Translations under genes and position numbers: made by a program
In this document: in pieces, positions 53,067-62,000 of the stretch
Position numbering within the stretch: the first letter of the stretch is position 1
Layout: each line of letters starts with the position of its first letter
NCBI GenBank assembly: GCA_900550955.1
Contig: URUF01000007.1
Span: 20,642 to 84,641 of the forward strand
Direction of reading: 5' to 3'
DNA from: an uncultured Eubacteriales bacterium
GTDB taxonomy: Bacteria; Bacillota; Clostridia; Christensenellales; Aristaeellaceae
DNA length: 64,000 bases
The notes under the pieces: generated by a model
What the model saw: the letters and a program-made list of their open reading frames with translations, nothing else
Databases searched by the model: none
What the model was told of the DNA's origin: nothing

Positions 53067-54726
53067 GGCTCATCGCATCCTTTAGCTTGGTGAGCGCGAT
53101 CTTGGTTTCCGCCGTGGTTTCGCCCAGCAGCGAGGCAATCTCCTGTACAACGCGCATTTGCTTTTCAATCACCTTATCGGTAATCTCCACGGTTTGCTTG
53201 CGTAGCTCGGCATCCTGGCCGCGAAGGGTTTCCTGCTCGGTTACGTCGCGCATGATGGAGATGACGATGTGGTACTGACGGTCGTAGAGGATGGTTTCCT
53301 CAACGTAGAGCTGATAGTCCGCAAGGAAATGCTTGCGGGTGGTGGTGTGCAGCGCGGAAGTGATAATGTTTTGATAATCGCCGGGATTGAGAATGCGCAC
53401 GACGTGCTCATGCAGGATGTCGCCGGCGTCCTTTAGCTTGAACATTTTTACCGCGGCGCGGTTGATTTGCTGCACCACCAGGTCCTCGTCCAAAACGAGG
53501 ATGGCGTTGGGGGTGTTATTGATAATGCTGTCGGAGAAGCTCTCGGCCTTTTCCTTTAGGAAGGGCAGGCACATTTCGATTTTGGCCTTGCCTTCCAGGA
53601 TGGCAATGGCCTTCTCGCGGCAGGTGGGATAGCCGCAGCTGCCGCAGTTAAGCTCCTTCTCGGGGCTGGTTTTGCCCATTTTATAGAGCATATCATTGAT
53701 GGCTTCGGCGCCAAACTTCACCTTTTTGCCGCCCAGGAAGGGATAATTGCAGGAAATGCTGTTGGGAGCTTCGGCGTCAAAGCGCTGCTCGCCGCCATAG
53801 GTGGCTACGCGCAGCGCGCCCTTTAAGCGGCGCTCCGTATGCTCGCGGATGCAGGGACCATTGATGCAGCTGCCCTCGCAGGCGCTCATCTCAATAAACA
53901 CGTTGCCAAAGGCGCCGTTATCCAGCTCGTCAAACACGGCGCGGCAGTTATCCACGCCGTCGATGGCGATGCGGCGATAGCCATCCACCTTATCAGTGGC
54001 CTTGAGCACCCCGCCCGTGGCGGGATAGAGGCGCGAAAGCTTGCCATCGCCGGAGGCTACATGGTCGGTAGGCAGCTCGATATGCTCGGCGGCCAGCCAC
54101 TCGCGCAGCTCGTCATAGGTGAGGGCCACATCGGTATAGGGGCTGCCGTCCGCTTCGGCCTTTTTGGCGATGCAGGGGCCTATAAACACGGTAAAGGCGT
54201 CGGGCGTTTGCTCCTTGATGGCCTTGCAGTGCGCCTGCATAGGGGTTAGCACCTTGGCCAGATAGGGCAGCATGCTGGGATGATACTTTTGAATGAGCGT
54301 GTTGATGGAGGGGCAGCAGCTGGAAATAATGATGCGCTGCTTGCCTTCGCGCATGATGCGGGCGTATTCGTCGCTGACCATCTGCGCGCCGACGGCCGTT
54401 TCCTGCACCTCGCTAAAGCCGAGGGACTTGAGCGCCTTTTCCAGCACATCAACGGATTGGATGCGAAAATCCGCAATGAAGGACGGGGCTACGCTGCATA
54501 CCACGCGCTTTCCGCCAGCGATGGCGGCCTTCACGCGCAGCACGTCGTTTCGAACCTGCTTGGCCTTTTGCGGGCAGGAAACAAAGCAGTTGCCGCACAG
54601 AATGCATTCGTCATGCACGATCTCGGCGGTGTTGTTGGCATAGGTAATGGCCTTGACCGGGCAGGTGCGGATGCATTTATAGCAATCCGCGCAGTTGTTT
54701 TCGTTCAGGTTCAGCACTTCAAGCAT
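53059..54726 (-). CDS. Sensory [FeFe]-hydrogenase-like protein with PAS domain (HydS-like)
   Basis: A 555-residue protein in modules. Two N-terminal 4Fe-4S sites lie at Cys12/15/18/22 and Cys41/44/47/51. The H-cluster domain has L1 SSCCPS (Cys137, Cys138), L2 IGPCIAKK (Cys185) and L3 SACEGSC (Cys283, Cys287). Another 4Fe-4S motif follows (Cys361, 364, 369, 386), then a PAS domain (about 397-500) and a helical tail. Its architecture matches group C [FeFe] hydrogenases, thought to sense H2 or redox state. GGAGGG precedes the ATG. Confidence 0.85.
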   Translation of the reverse strand: MLEVLNLNENNCADCYKCIRTCPVKAITYANNTAEIVHDECILCGNCFVSCPQKAKQVRNDVLRVKAAIAGGKRVVCSVAPSFIADFRIQSVDVLEKALKSLGFSEVQETAVGAQMVSDEYARIMREGKQRIIISSCCPSINTLIQKYHPSMLPYLAKVLTPMQAHCKAIKEQTPDAFTVFIGPCIAKKAEADGSPYTDVALTYDELREWLAAEHIELPTDHVASGDGKLSRLYPATGGVLKATDKVDGYRRIAIDGVDNCRAVFDELDNGAFGNVFIEMSACEGSCINGPCIREHTERRLKGALRVATYGGEQRFDAEAPNSISCNYPFLGGKKVKFGAEAINDMLYKMGKTSPEKELNCGSCGYPTCREKAIAILEGKAKIEMCLPFLKEKAESFSDSIINNTPNAILVLDEDLVVQQINRAAVKMFKLKDAGDILHEHVVRILNPGDYQNIITSALHTTTRKHFLADYQLYVEETILYDRQYHIVISIMRDVTEQETLRGQDAELRKQTVEITDKVIEKQMRVVQEIASLLGETTAETKIALTKLKDAMSHE

Positions 54727-54770
54727 GGGGGAAGCCCTCCTTAGGCAAACGGTGTAGGAGCAGGCTAACA

Positions 54771-54796
54771 GGGCTGATGTGACAACGCATCAGCCC
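54771..54796 (-). repeat. Intercistronic hairpin upstream of the PAS hydrogenase gene
   Basis: GGGCTGATG pairs with CATCAGCCC (9 bp, 8-base loop) in the 94-base gap between the 2Fe-2S protein stop and the next minus-strand gene. No U-tract. Confidence 0.6.
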
Positions 54797-54820
54797 CATT
54801 GGCAACCGGGGAAAAGCCGC

Positions 54821-55063
54821 TTACTTCAAGCGGGGAAGCACATCGTTTTCAAAGAACGCCTTGGTATCCTCGGGCTTAAGGGAGAAGTTCTCCTCGTCCA
54901 CGGCAACGCAAACGCCGTTTTGGCAATTCCCCATACAGAACTTGCCGGCAAGCTCGATTTTGTCCTTCAAATCGTTCTCGGCCACAAGGCGCTGCAACTC
55001 CTCCACAATTTGGCGGGAGCCCTTGAGGTGGCAGCTGGAACCGATGCAGATGGTGATCTTCAT
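54821..55063 (-). CDS. Thioredoxin-like [2Fe-2S] ferredoxin (NuoE-like)
   Basis: An 80-residue protein with Cys6 and Cys11, then Cys43 and Cys47 (FCMGNC), the four ligands of a thioredoxin-fold 2Fe-2S protein such as the NuoE/HydC C-terminal half. It lacks the N-terminal helical part of full NuoE. It probably passes electrons to the adjacent H-cluster proteins. AAAGGAG lies 8-9 bases upstream. First gene of the unit. Confidence 0.85.
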   Translation of the reverse strand: MKITICIGSSCHLKGSRQIVEELQRLVAENDLKDKIELAGKFCMGNCQNGVCVAVDEENFSLKPEDTKAFFENDVLPRLK

Positions 55064-55093
55064 ACAAATTGCTCCTTTGTTTTGGTCATTTCT

Positions 55094-55121
55094 ATTTTAC
55101 ACCGCTTTTTCCGGCGGTCAA
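55094..55121 (-). promoter_or_regulatory. Promoter of the 2Fe-2S/HydS/phosphatase/hydrogenase unit
   Basis: Minus-strand -35 TTGACC (55116-55121) and -10 TAAAAT (55094-55099), 16-base spacer, 30 bases before the start codon. A small GC hairpin lies in the spacer. Confidence 0.6.
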
Positions 55122-55145
55122 GCCCTCTTACAAGCATTGGATGGC

Positions 55146-55895
55146 TTATTCATAATCTACCACGTTGACCCAGTGCAAAAGGAACTCGCGTTCTTCGGCC
55201 TTGCCTTTTACGCTTTGGCTGGCCGCCACGATGGGGATCCACTTCTGCACATACTGCTTGGCCGTGTCGCTCTTTTTGCAGAACAGATCTAGGTACTTTT
55301 CCGCGCCGTCGATATCGCCGTTGAGCCAGAACAGGAGGTAGGTGCGGGCCGCGTCCGCGCTGGCGTTGCCCTGCGTGGCGTGCGACCAATCCAGGATGAA
55401 AGCCTCGCCGTCGTCGCGGATGATGATGTTCTTGGGGTCAAAATCCCCATGGCAAAGCTTTGTATGGGTGGGCATGCCTTGCAGGCGGGTATGCAGCTCG
55501 TAGCGGGTGGTGGCGTCAAGGCCGCTTTGGCTGATTTTGCGGTTCATCTTATCCTTGAGCTTGTTGAGCAGGGGGCAGGTTTGGCTGTGCACCCTGAGCT
55601 GCAAATCCACAAACAGCTCCAGGTATTCGTCGCGCTTATCGGGGTTTTCCTCCATGAGGCGGGCAAGGGTTTTGCCGGGAATGTATTCGCTGATGATGGC
55701 CCATTTCCCGTCCACCATGCAAACCTCGTTAAGCCGGGGCACGTTGAGCGCGGTTTCCTCCGCGCGGGCCTGGTTGAGCGCCTCGTTGAGCACATCGGCC
55801 TTGCTATAATCGCTGTCAAACACTTTGATAACCTGGTCGCCGTCGCGGTACACGGTCTTGTTGGTACGGACCGCAATCACCTTTTCCAGTTTCAT
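55146..55895 (-). CDS. Aminoglycoside-phosphotransferase-fold kinase (small-molecule or protein kinase)
   Basis: A 249-residue protein kinase-like fold. Lys24 (QVIKVF), HGDFDPKN (His149, Asp151) and the metal-binding FILDWSHA (Asp169) are the APH/choline kinase signatures. The target is unknown. It starts 14 bases after adhE and is therefore in the same transcript. Next to a Ser/Thr phosphatase it could form a kinase-phosphatase pair, which is inference. Confidence 0.85.
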   Translation of the reverse strand: MKLEKVIAVRTNKTVYRDGDQVIKVFDSDYSKADVLNEALNQARAEETALNVPRLNEVCMVDGKWAIISEYIPGKTLARLMEENPDKRDEYLELFVDLQLRVHSQTCPLLNKLKDKMNRKISQSGLDATTRYELHTRLQGMPTHTKLCHGDFDPKNIIIRDDGEAFILDWSHATQGNASADAARTYLLFWLNGDIDGAEKYLDLFCKKSDTAKQYVQKWIPIVAASQSVKGKAEEREFLLHWVNVVDYE

Positions 55896-55909
55896 CGCTA
55901 CCGCCCTCC

Positions 55910-58525
55910 TTACTGCTTATGAGCGTCGCCATAGTAAGCGTTCAAATACATCTGCTTGATTTCCTTCATGAGCGGGTAACGCGGATTGGCGCCGGTGCAC
56001 TGGTCGTCAAACGCCTGCTCCACCATATCGTCCAAACGGTCCAGGAAGTCCTGCTCGTCGATGCCGTAATCCCGGATGGAGGGCTTGATGCCGATTTGAC
56101 CCTTCAATACGTCGATAGCCTTGATAAGGTTTTCAACCTTCTGGGCGTCGGTAGCGCCGCCCAGCTTGAGCGCATCGGCCACCATGGCGTAGCGCGCCTG
56201 GGTGTGGGGATGGTCGTACTGGGGGAAGGTGCCCATCTTGGCGGGAGCCTCGGAGGCGTTGAAACGGATGACCTCATTGATCATAAGGGCGTTGGCAACG
56301 CCGTGCGGCAGGTGATGGAACGCGCCCAGCTTATGCGCCATGGAATGGCATACGCCCAGGAAGGCGTTGGCAAAGGCCATACCGGCCATGGTGGCGGCGT
56401 TGGCCATTTTCTCGCGGGCTTCGGCGTCGTTGGGGCCGTCGTTATAGGCGCGGGGTAGATAATCAAAGATCATCTTCAGGCTCTGGATGGCCAGGCCGTC
56501 GGTATAATCGGTAGCCATCATGCTGGCGATGGCCTCCAGGTCGTGGGTTACGGCGTCGATGCCGGAGGCGCTGGTGAGGCCCTTGGGCGCGTTCATCATC
56601 ATATCCGCATCCACAATGGCCATCTTGGGCAGCAGCTCGTAGTCCGCCAGGGGATACTTCACGCCGCTGCGCTCGTCCGTAATAACGGCAAAGGGAGTTA
56701 CCTCGCTGCCGGTACCGGCCGTTGTAGGCACGGCGATAAAGTAGGCCTTCTCGCCCATTTTGGGGAAGGTGTAGATGCGCTTGCGGATATCGCAAAAGCG
56801 CATGGCCATATCCAGGAAGTCTACCTCGGGATGCTCGTAAAGCACCCACATGATCTTGCCCGCGTCCATAGCGCTACCGCCGCCGATGGCGATAATGCAA
56901 TCGGGCTGGAAGGCGGTCATGGCTGCCGCGCCCTCGCGGGCGGAAGCCAGGCTGGGATCGGGCGCGACGTTGAAGAAGGTGGTATGCACAATGCCCATCT
57001 CGTCCAGGCGGTCGGTAACGGCTTTGGTGTAGCCGTTATGGTACAGGAAGCTGTCGGTAACGATGAACACGCGCTTTTTGCCCATAACCTCCTTGAGCTC
57101 GCGAAGCGCGACAGGCAGGCAGCCCTTTTTGATATAGACCTTCTCAGGCGCGCGGAACCACAGCATGTTCTCTCTCCTTTCGGCGACGGTTTTAATGTTG
57201 AGCAGGTGCTTCACGCCAACGTTTTCGCTGACGGAGTTGCCGCCCCAGGAGCCGCAGCCCAGCGTGAGGGAAGGAGCCAGCTTGAAATTGTACAGATCGC
57301 CGATGCCGCCCTGCGAGGACGGCGTGTTGACCACGATACGGCAGGTTTCCATCTTCTCAGCAAAGCGCATGAGCTTTTCACGCTGCGTATCGGGGTTGAG
57401 GTAAACGCTGGCGGTGTGGCCGTGGCCGCCGTCCTCGATGAGGCGCTCGGCCTTGGCCATGGCGTCGTCAAAATCGGCGGCCTTGTACATAGCCAGAACG
57501 GGGGAGAGCTTCTCATGGGCAAATTCCTCGCTCAGCTCCACGCTTTCCACCTCGCCGATAAGCACCTTATAATGCTCGTCGATGGAAACGCCTGCCAACG
57601 CGGCGATTTTATGCGCGGGCTGGCCCACGATCTTGGCGTTGAGCGCGCCGTTGATGATGATGGTCTTGCGCACCTTATCCAGCTCGTCGCCCTTGAGGAA
57701 GTAGCAGCCGCGGGCCGCGAATTCGGCGCGTACCTTATCGTAAATGGAGGCGGGCACGATAACGCTTTGCTCGGAGGCGCAGATCATGCCGTTATCGAAG
57801 GTTTTGGAATGGATAATGGAGTTGACAGCCAAAAGGATATCCGCGCTTTCATCAATGATGGCGGGCACGTTGCCAGCGCCCACGCCCAGTGCGGGCTTGC
57901 CGCTGGAATAGGCGGAGCGCACCATGCCAGGGCCGCCGGTGGCCAGGATGCAGTCGCATTCCTTCATAACCAGGTTGGTCATATCCAGGCTGGGTACGTC
58001 AATCCAGGAGATGATGTGCTCGGGCGCGCCGGCTTCAATGGCCGCCTCCAGCACGATGCGGGCCGCCTCCGCGGTGCTGCGCTTGGCGCGGGGATGGGGC
58101 GAAATGATAATGCCGTTGCGGGTTTTAAGGCATGCAAGGGTTTTAAAAATGGCGGTGGAGGTGGGGTTGGTAGTGGGGATCACCGCGGCGATCACGCCGA
58201 TGGGATCGGCGATTTTGGTAATGCCAAAGGCCTTATCTTCCTCAATGACGCCGCAGGTTTTGGTATTGCGGTAGGCGTTATAAATGTATTCGGACGCGAA
58301 GTGATTTTTGATCACCTTATCCTCCACAACGCCCATGCCGGTTTCCTCAACGGCCAGCTTGGCCAAGGGAATGCGCATTTTGTTGGCGGCCATGGCGGCG
58401 GCAAAGAAAATCTTATCCACTTGTTCCTGGGTGAACCCGGCATATTCCTTCTGCGCGGCACGGACGAGGGCAATTTCTTCTTCCAGGCGTTCCACACTGT
58501 CTACAAGCTTATGCGTGTCAGTCAT
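55910..58525 (-). CDS. adhE: Bifunctional acetaldehyde-CoA/alcohol dehydrogenase AdhE
   Basis: An 871-residue enzyme converting acetyl-CoA to ethanol through acetaldehyde using NADH. The N-terminal aldehyde dehydrogenase half has the active Cys249 (FDNGMICASEQS) and the C-terminal half is an iron-dependent alcohol dehydrogenase with GVCHSMAHKLGAFHHLPHG. The length is normal. AGGAGT lies 8 bases before the ATG. A consensus promoter and a Rex-like operator precede it, so NADH control is expected. Followed by the kinase gene. Confidence 0.97.
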   Translation of the reverse strand: MTDTHKLVDSVERLEEEIALVRAAQKEYAGFTQEQVDKIFFAAAMAANKMRIPLAKLAVEETGMGVVEDKVIKNHFASEYIYNAYRNTKTCGVIEEDKAFGITKIADPIGVIAAVIPTTNPTSTAIFKTLACLKTRNGIIISPHPRAKRSTAEAARIVLEAAIEAGAPEHIISWIDVPSLDMTNLVMKECDCILATGGPGMVRSAYSSGKPALGVGAGNVPAIIDESADILLAVNSIIHSKTFDNGMICASEQSVIVPASIYDKVRAEFAARGCYFLKGDELDKVRKTIIINGALNAKIVGQPAHKIAALAGVSIDEHYKVLIGEVESVELSEEFAHEKLSPVLAMYKAADFDDAMAKAERLIEDGGHGHTASVYLNPDTQREKLMRFAEKMETCRIVVNTPSSQGGIGDLYNFKLAPSLTLGCGSWGGNSVSENVGVKHLLNIKTVAERRENMLWFRAPEKVYIKKGCLPVALRELKEVMGKKRVFIVTDSFLYHNGYTKAVTDRLDEMGIVHTTFFNVAPDPSLASAREGAAAMTAFQPDCIIAIGGGSAMDAGKIMWVLYEHPEVDFLDMAMRFCDIRKRIYTFPKMGEKAYFIAVPTTAGTGSEVTPFAVITDERSGVKYPLADYELLPKMAIVDADMMMNAPKGLTSASGIDAVTHDLEAIASMMATDYTDGLAIQSLKMIFDYLPRAYNDGPNDAEAREKMANAATMAGMAFANAFLGVCHSMAHKLGAFHHLPHGVANALMINEVIRFNASEAPAKMGTFPQYDHPHTQARYAMVADALKLGGATDAQKVENLIKAIDVLKGQIGIKPSIRDYGIDEQDFLDRLDDMVEQAFDDQCTGANPRYPLMKEIKQMYLNAYYGDAHKQ

Positions 58526-58546
58526 GGGATACCACTCCTTTCTGAT

Positions 58547-58564
58547 TCGTTAAAAGTTTAACAT
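58547..58564. promoter_or_regulatory. Rex-like redox operator in the adhE leader
   Basis: TCGTTAA-AAGT-TTAACAT matches the clostridial Rex palindrome TTGTTAA-N4-TTAACAA at 12 of 14 fixed positions, with a perfect inner GTTAA-N4-TTAAC. It sits between the promoter and the start codon, so binding would block transcription. Rex itself is not in this window. Confidence 0.7.
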
Positions 58565-58602
58565 AACCGCGCCGGATTGTAAATGCTGATATTTATATAC
58601 CC

Positions 58603-58630
58603 ATTATATCGATTTGTATATGAATGTCAA
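58603..58630 (-). promoter_or_regulatory. Consensus promoter of adhE
   Basis: Minus-strand -35 TTGACA (58625-58630), -10 TATAAT (58603-58608), both perfect, 16-base spacer. Confidence 0.85.
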
Positions 58631-58639
58631 TGGAACGCG

Positions 58640-58960
58640 GCGAAGCGAAGGGTTCTTCTACCTATTATAATGTCGTTAGGCGGGGCGGGCTGCGTGGGGC
58701 GTTGGCATGACGGCGCTGCGGTTTCAGAAAAATGATACAGGAAGTGAACCTTTACGCCCGGTATTCCGTCTTATACCATGAGGAGGGAAGGCAGAAATTT
58801 GCCAAAGAAACTTCTCCATTTGTGGGAAGAAAAGGGGAATGTGGTTCGTTTTCTAAAAGACAAGCCATTTTAGGGGCGCTCGAAGGGCAAAAATGAAATG
58901 GTTTTGTCAGAACGTCGATAGTTTTTTACAAATTTGTATCAAAAATTTGAAGAAACTAAT
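58640..58960. other. Gene-free region between adhE and the giant secreted protein
   Basis: No supportable gene, RNA or repeat is visible here. A TATAAT at 58666 has no matching -35 on the plus strand. Confidence 0.5.
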
Positions 58961-58969
58961 TCAAAACCC

Positions 58970-58998
58970 TTTACAAAACTTCTCAAAATCTGTATAAT
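58970..58998 (+). promoter_or_regulatory. Promoter of the giant secreted protein gene
   Basis: -35 TTTACA (58970-58975), perfect -10 TATAAT (58993-58998), 17-base spacer. It leaves an 82-base leader. Confidence 0.8.
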
Positions 58999-59080
58999 GC
59001 CAGAAGGAAGCATTGTATGGAGTAGCCATATCCATATGGCGCGCCACCTCACATACACTGGGTAACGGAGGGATATCGAG

Positions 59081-62000
59081 ATGAAACGCTTCTTTTCCAT
59101 CCTGCTGATCGCGGCGCTGCTGGTAGGCGTTACGCCGCTGATGGCGTCGGTCGCTCTGGCGGAGGATTACGCTACTGTGACCAGCGATAACGGCTATGGC
59201 GTCCGCCTGCGCGAGGGCCCCAGCAAAGCCTACCGCGTAGTGGCCAAGTACGACGTGGGCACAACGGTGGTTGTGCAGCAGCAGGGCATTGAATGGTCCC
59301 AGCTGCGCATAGGCAGTACCGTTGGCTGGATGATGAACCGCTATCTGCGCTTTGGCGCGGTGGGCAATACCGGCTCGACCGGTTCCACCAGCGGCGCCGT
59401 TTCGGGTATCGGTACCGCTACTGTGACCAGCAAAAACGGCTTGCGCGTTTGGCTGCGCGCTACCGAGGGCGGCAAGCGGCTGCAACTGTACCGGCCCGGC
59501 ACGACGGTAACGGTGCTTGCGCGCGGCAGCAAATGGTGCCATATTTCCATCAATGGCGCCATGGGCTATATGATGACGGAGTTTTTGGACTTCGGCTCCA
59601 CGCCTGCGCCTGCTTCGTTGCAGATTACGGATGTGGGCTTTAACTATCCCCTGCCTGTAACGCCCGTAGCGGGCGATGTGCTGCAGGCTACTGTGAAGCC
59701 CGAGGGCGCTACGGTGAAGTACAGCTGGAAGGTTGACGGCATAGAGCAGGGCAACACCGCCAGCTTGAATGTGCTGCGCAGCTATGTGGGCAAGAAGATC
59801 ACCCTGACGGTGACCGGCACCGGCGCGTACACCGGCAGCAAGAGCAAGAGCACCGAGGCTGTGGTTGCCAACCGCTGGGTGACCGAGGTAAAGCTGAGCA
59901 AGAACCAGCCCTTCGTTGGCGATACGCTTAGCGCCTTGCTTACGCCTTCCGCGGCTGATGTAAGTTACAGCTGGCGCGTGGGCGGCAGCCAGGTGAGCAC
60001 GGAGGCAACCTATACCGTGCAGGAAAGCGACCTTGGCAAGCTGATCCAGCTTAAGGTAACCGGCAAGGACGGCTGGGGCGGCGTGGCCGTGTGCACGGCA
60101 GGCGGCAATGTGCTTAGCAATTTGAACCTGTATTCCGTGAAGTTGAGCAAGACCCAGCCCATCGTTGGCGATGTGCTGACCGCCACGGTGGAGCCCGCCG
60201 CCGCTACCGCCAAGTATACTTGGACGGCAAACGGCGAGCAGGTGGCTACCACCGCCAGCTATAAGGTAGGCGCAAACGACCTGGGCAAGGTGATTGCGCT
60301 GAAGGTGGAAGGCATTGCGCCCTACACCGGCACGCTAAGCGCCGAAACCGGCCGCGTTGCTGGCGCGCGCCTGGCCTCTGTAAGCATTAACGCGCCTTCG
60401 CTGGTTGTGGGCAGCACGGTTTATGCCGTTCCCAGCCCGGCGGACGCCACCGCCGCATACACCTGGATGGTGGATGGCGTGGCGGTATCCGGCGTTACCG
60501 GCAAGAATTTTACCCTTGCCGCGGACTATGTGGGCAAAAAGATCACCGTAAAGGCCGTGGGCGCTGGCGTTTACACCGGCGAGGCTACCAGCGGCGCGGT
60601 AGGCCCTGTGGTGAGCGATAAGCGCATCACCGGCGTAAAGCTAAACAACATCGCGCCTGTGGTGGGCGATACCCTGACGGTGGATTTGACCCCCGCCAGC
60701 CTTAACAGCGTGAAGAGCAGCCTGTCCTATGTGTGGACGATCGGCAACGAAACGGTCGCCAATACCACGGGTTCCTATCAGGTGCAAGGCTCGGACGTGG
60801 GCAAGACCATCCGGGTGCGCGCCGTGGGCAGCGGCGATTACTCTGGCGAGGCAACCAGCTCCTTTACCAGCGCCGTGGTTGGCAGCGCCAAGGTGACCGG
60901 CGTATCCATTACCAACACCTCTACCAAGGCGAACGCAAGCTCCGCCTCGCCCGAAGTGGGCCATGAGCTCAAGGCGAGCGTGAGCCCGGCCCAGGCGACC
61001 GTAACCTATGAATGGAAGCGCGGCAATACTGTTGTGAAAGCCGCCGGCAGCGACAATACCTATGCGCTGACGGCTGCCGATAAGGATCAGCAGATCACCG
61101 TAACGGTAAAGGGCACGGGTAATTATTCCGATACCAAGTCCGCTACCACGGCCAAGGTTGTGCAGTACAAGGCCATCAGCGGCAACCTGAGCGTGGGCGA
61201 TGTGGTTGCCGGCAAAACGCCGATTAAGAGCACCAGCCTGACCATTCAGGAAAGCAAGGACAAGAAGGTCACCATGCAGGCCAGCATCCAATGGATGGAA
61301 AACAACCTGCCCGCAGAGTTTGACCAGTATGGGCACTTTAAGCCCGGCACAACCTACACCGCGAAGGTGACCATTACGCCCGCCAGCGGTTACAGCATGA
61401 ACGGCGCGAAGATCACCCTCAACGGCAAAGCTGCCACTGTAAGCGGCAATACCGCCAGCGCGGATTTCCCCACCGAGGGCCAGGTTGCCGTGACGGATTA
61501 CTACATCAGCGGCATCCAGACCCCCGTGCCGGGCGCAGAGGCGAAGAATACTACCTTTGATACGCCGCAGTACAAGGTAAGCGTTTCCTGGAAGAACGTG
61601 GTGGACGGCAAGTTTGACAACGTAACCGAGTACACCGCAGAGCTTACGCTAACGCCAAACCAGGGATATACGCTAAGCACCGTGCCAGCCAATGTGTTTA
61701 CTGTGGGCGGCGCAAGCTCCACCACCTATGCTGCGGGCGGCAGCATGGTAGTGGCGAAGTTCAACATCAAACGTACCGTAACCGTGAGCGCTGACCGCAC
61801 TGTGGTAGAGCTTAACGGCACCAACCGTCCCATTGTGCAGTGCTCTGCCTCGATGGACAATTATACCGGCACGCTTACGAACGTGGAATGGTTTGTGGAC
61901 TATGCCACCACGGACGGCACCCGCATGACCAGCGACGGCACGCTGGTGGTGGGCGCTACGGAAACGGTTGATAAGAACCTTGTGGCAAGGGCTGTTGTAA

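Noticed and set aside
56543..58561. 672-residue open frame on the plus strand, antisense to adhE
   Set aside because: It lies entirely opposite adhE, lacks a ribosome-binding site and family motifs, and its Gly/His/Ala-rich composition is what a GC-rich third-position antisense frame gives.
58640..58960. c-di-GMP riboswitch in the leader region of the giant protein
   Set aside because: No GEMM core or tetraloop/receptor sequence is recognisable, and the promoter lies downstream of this stretch.
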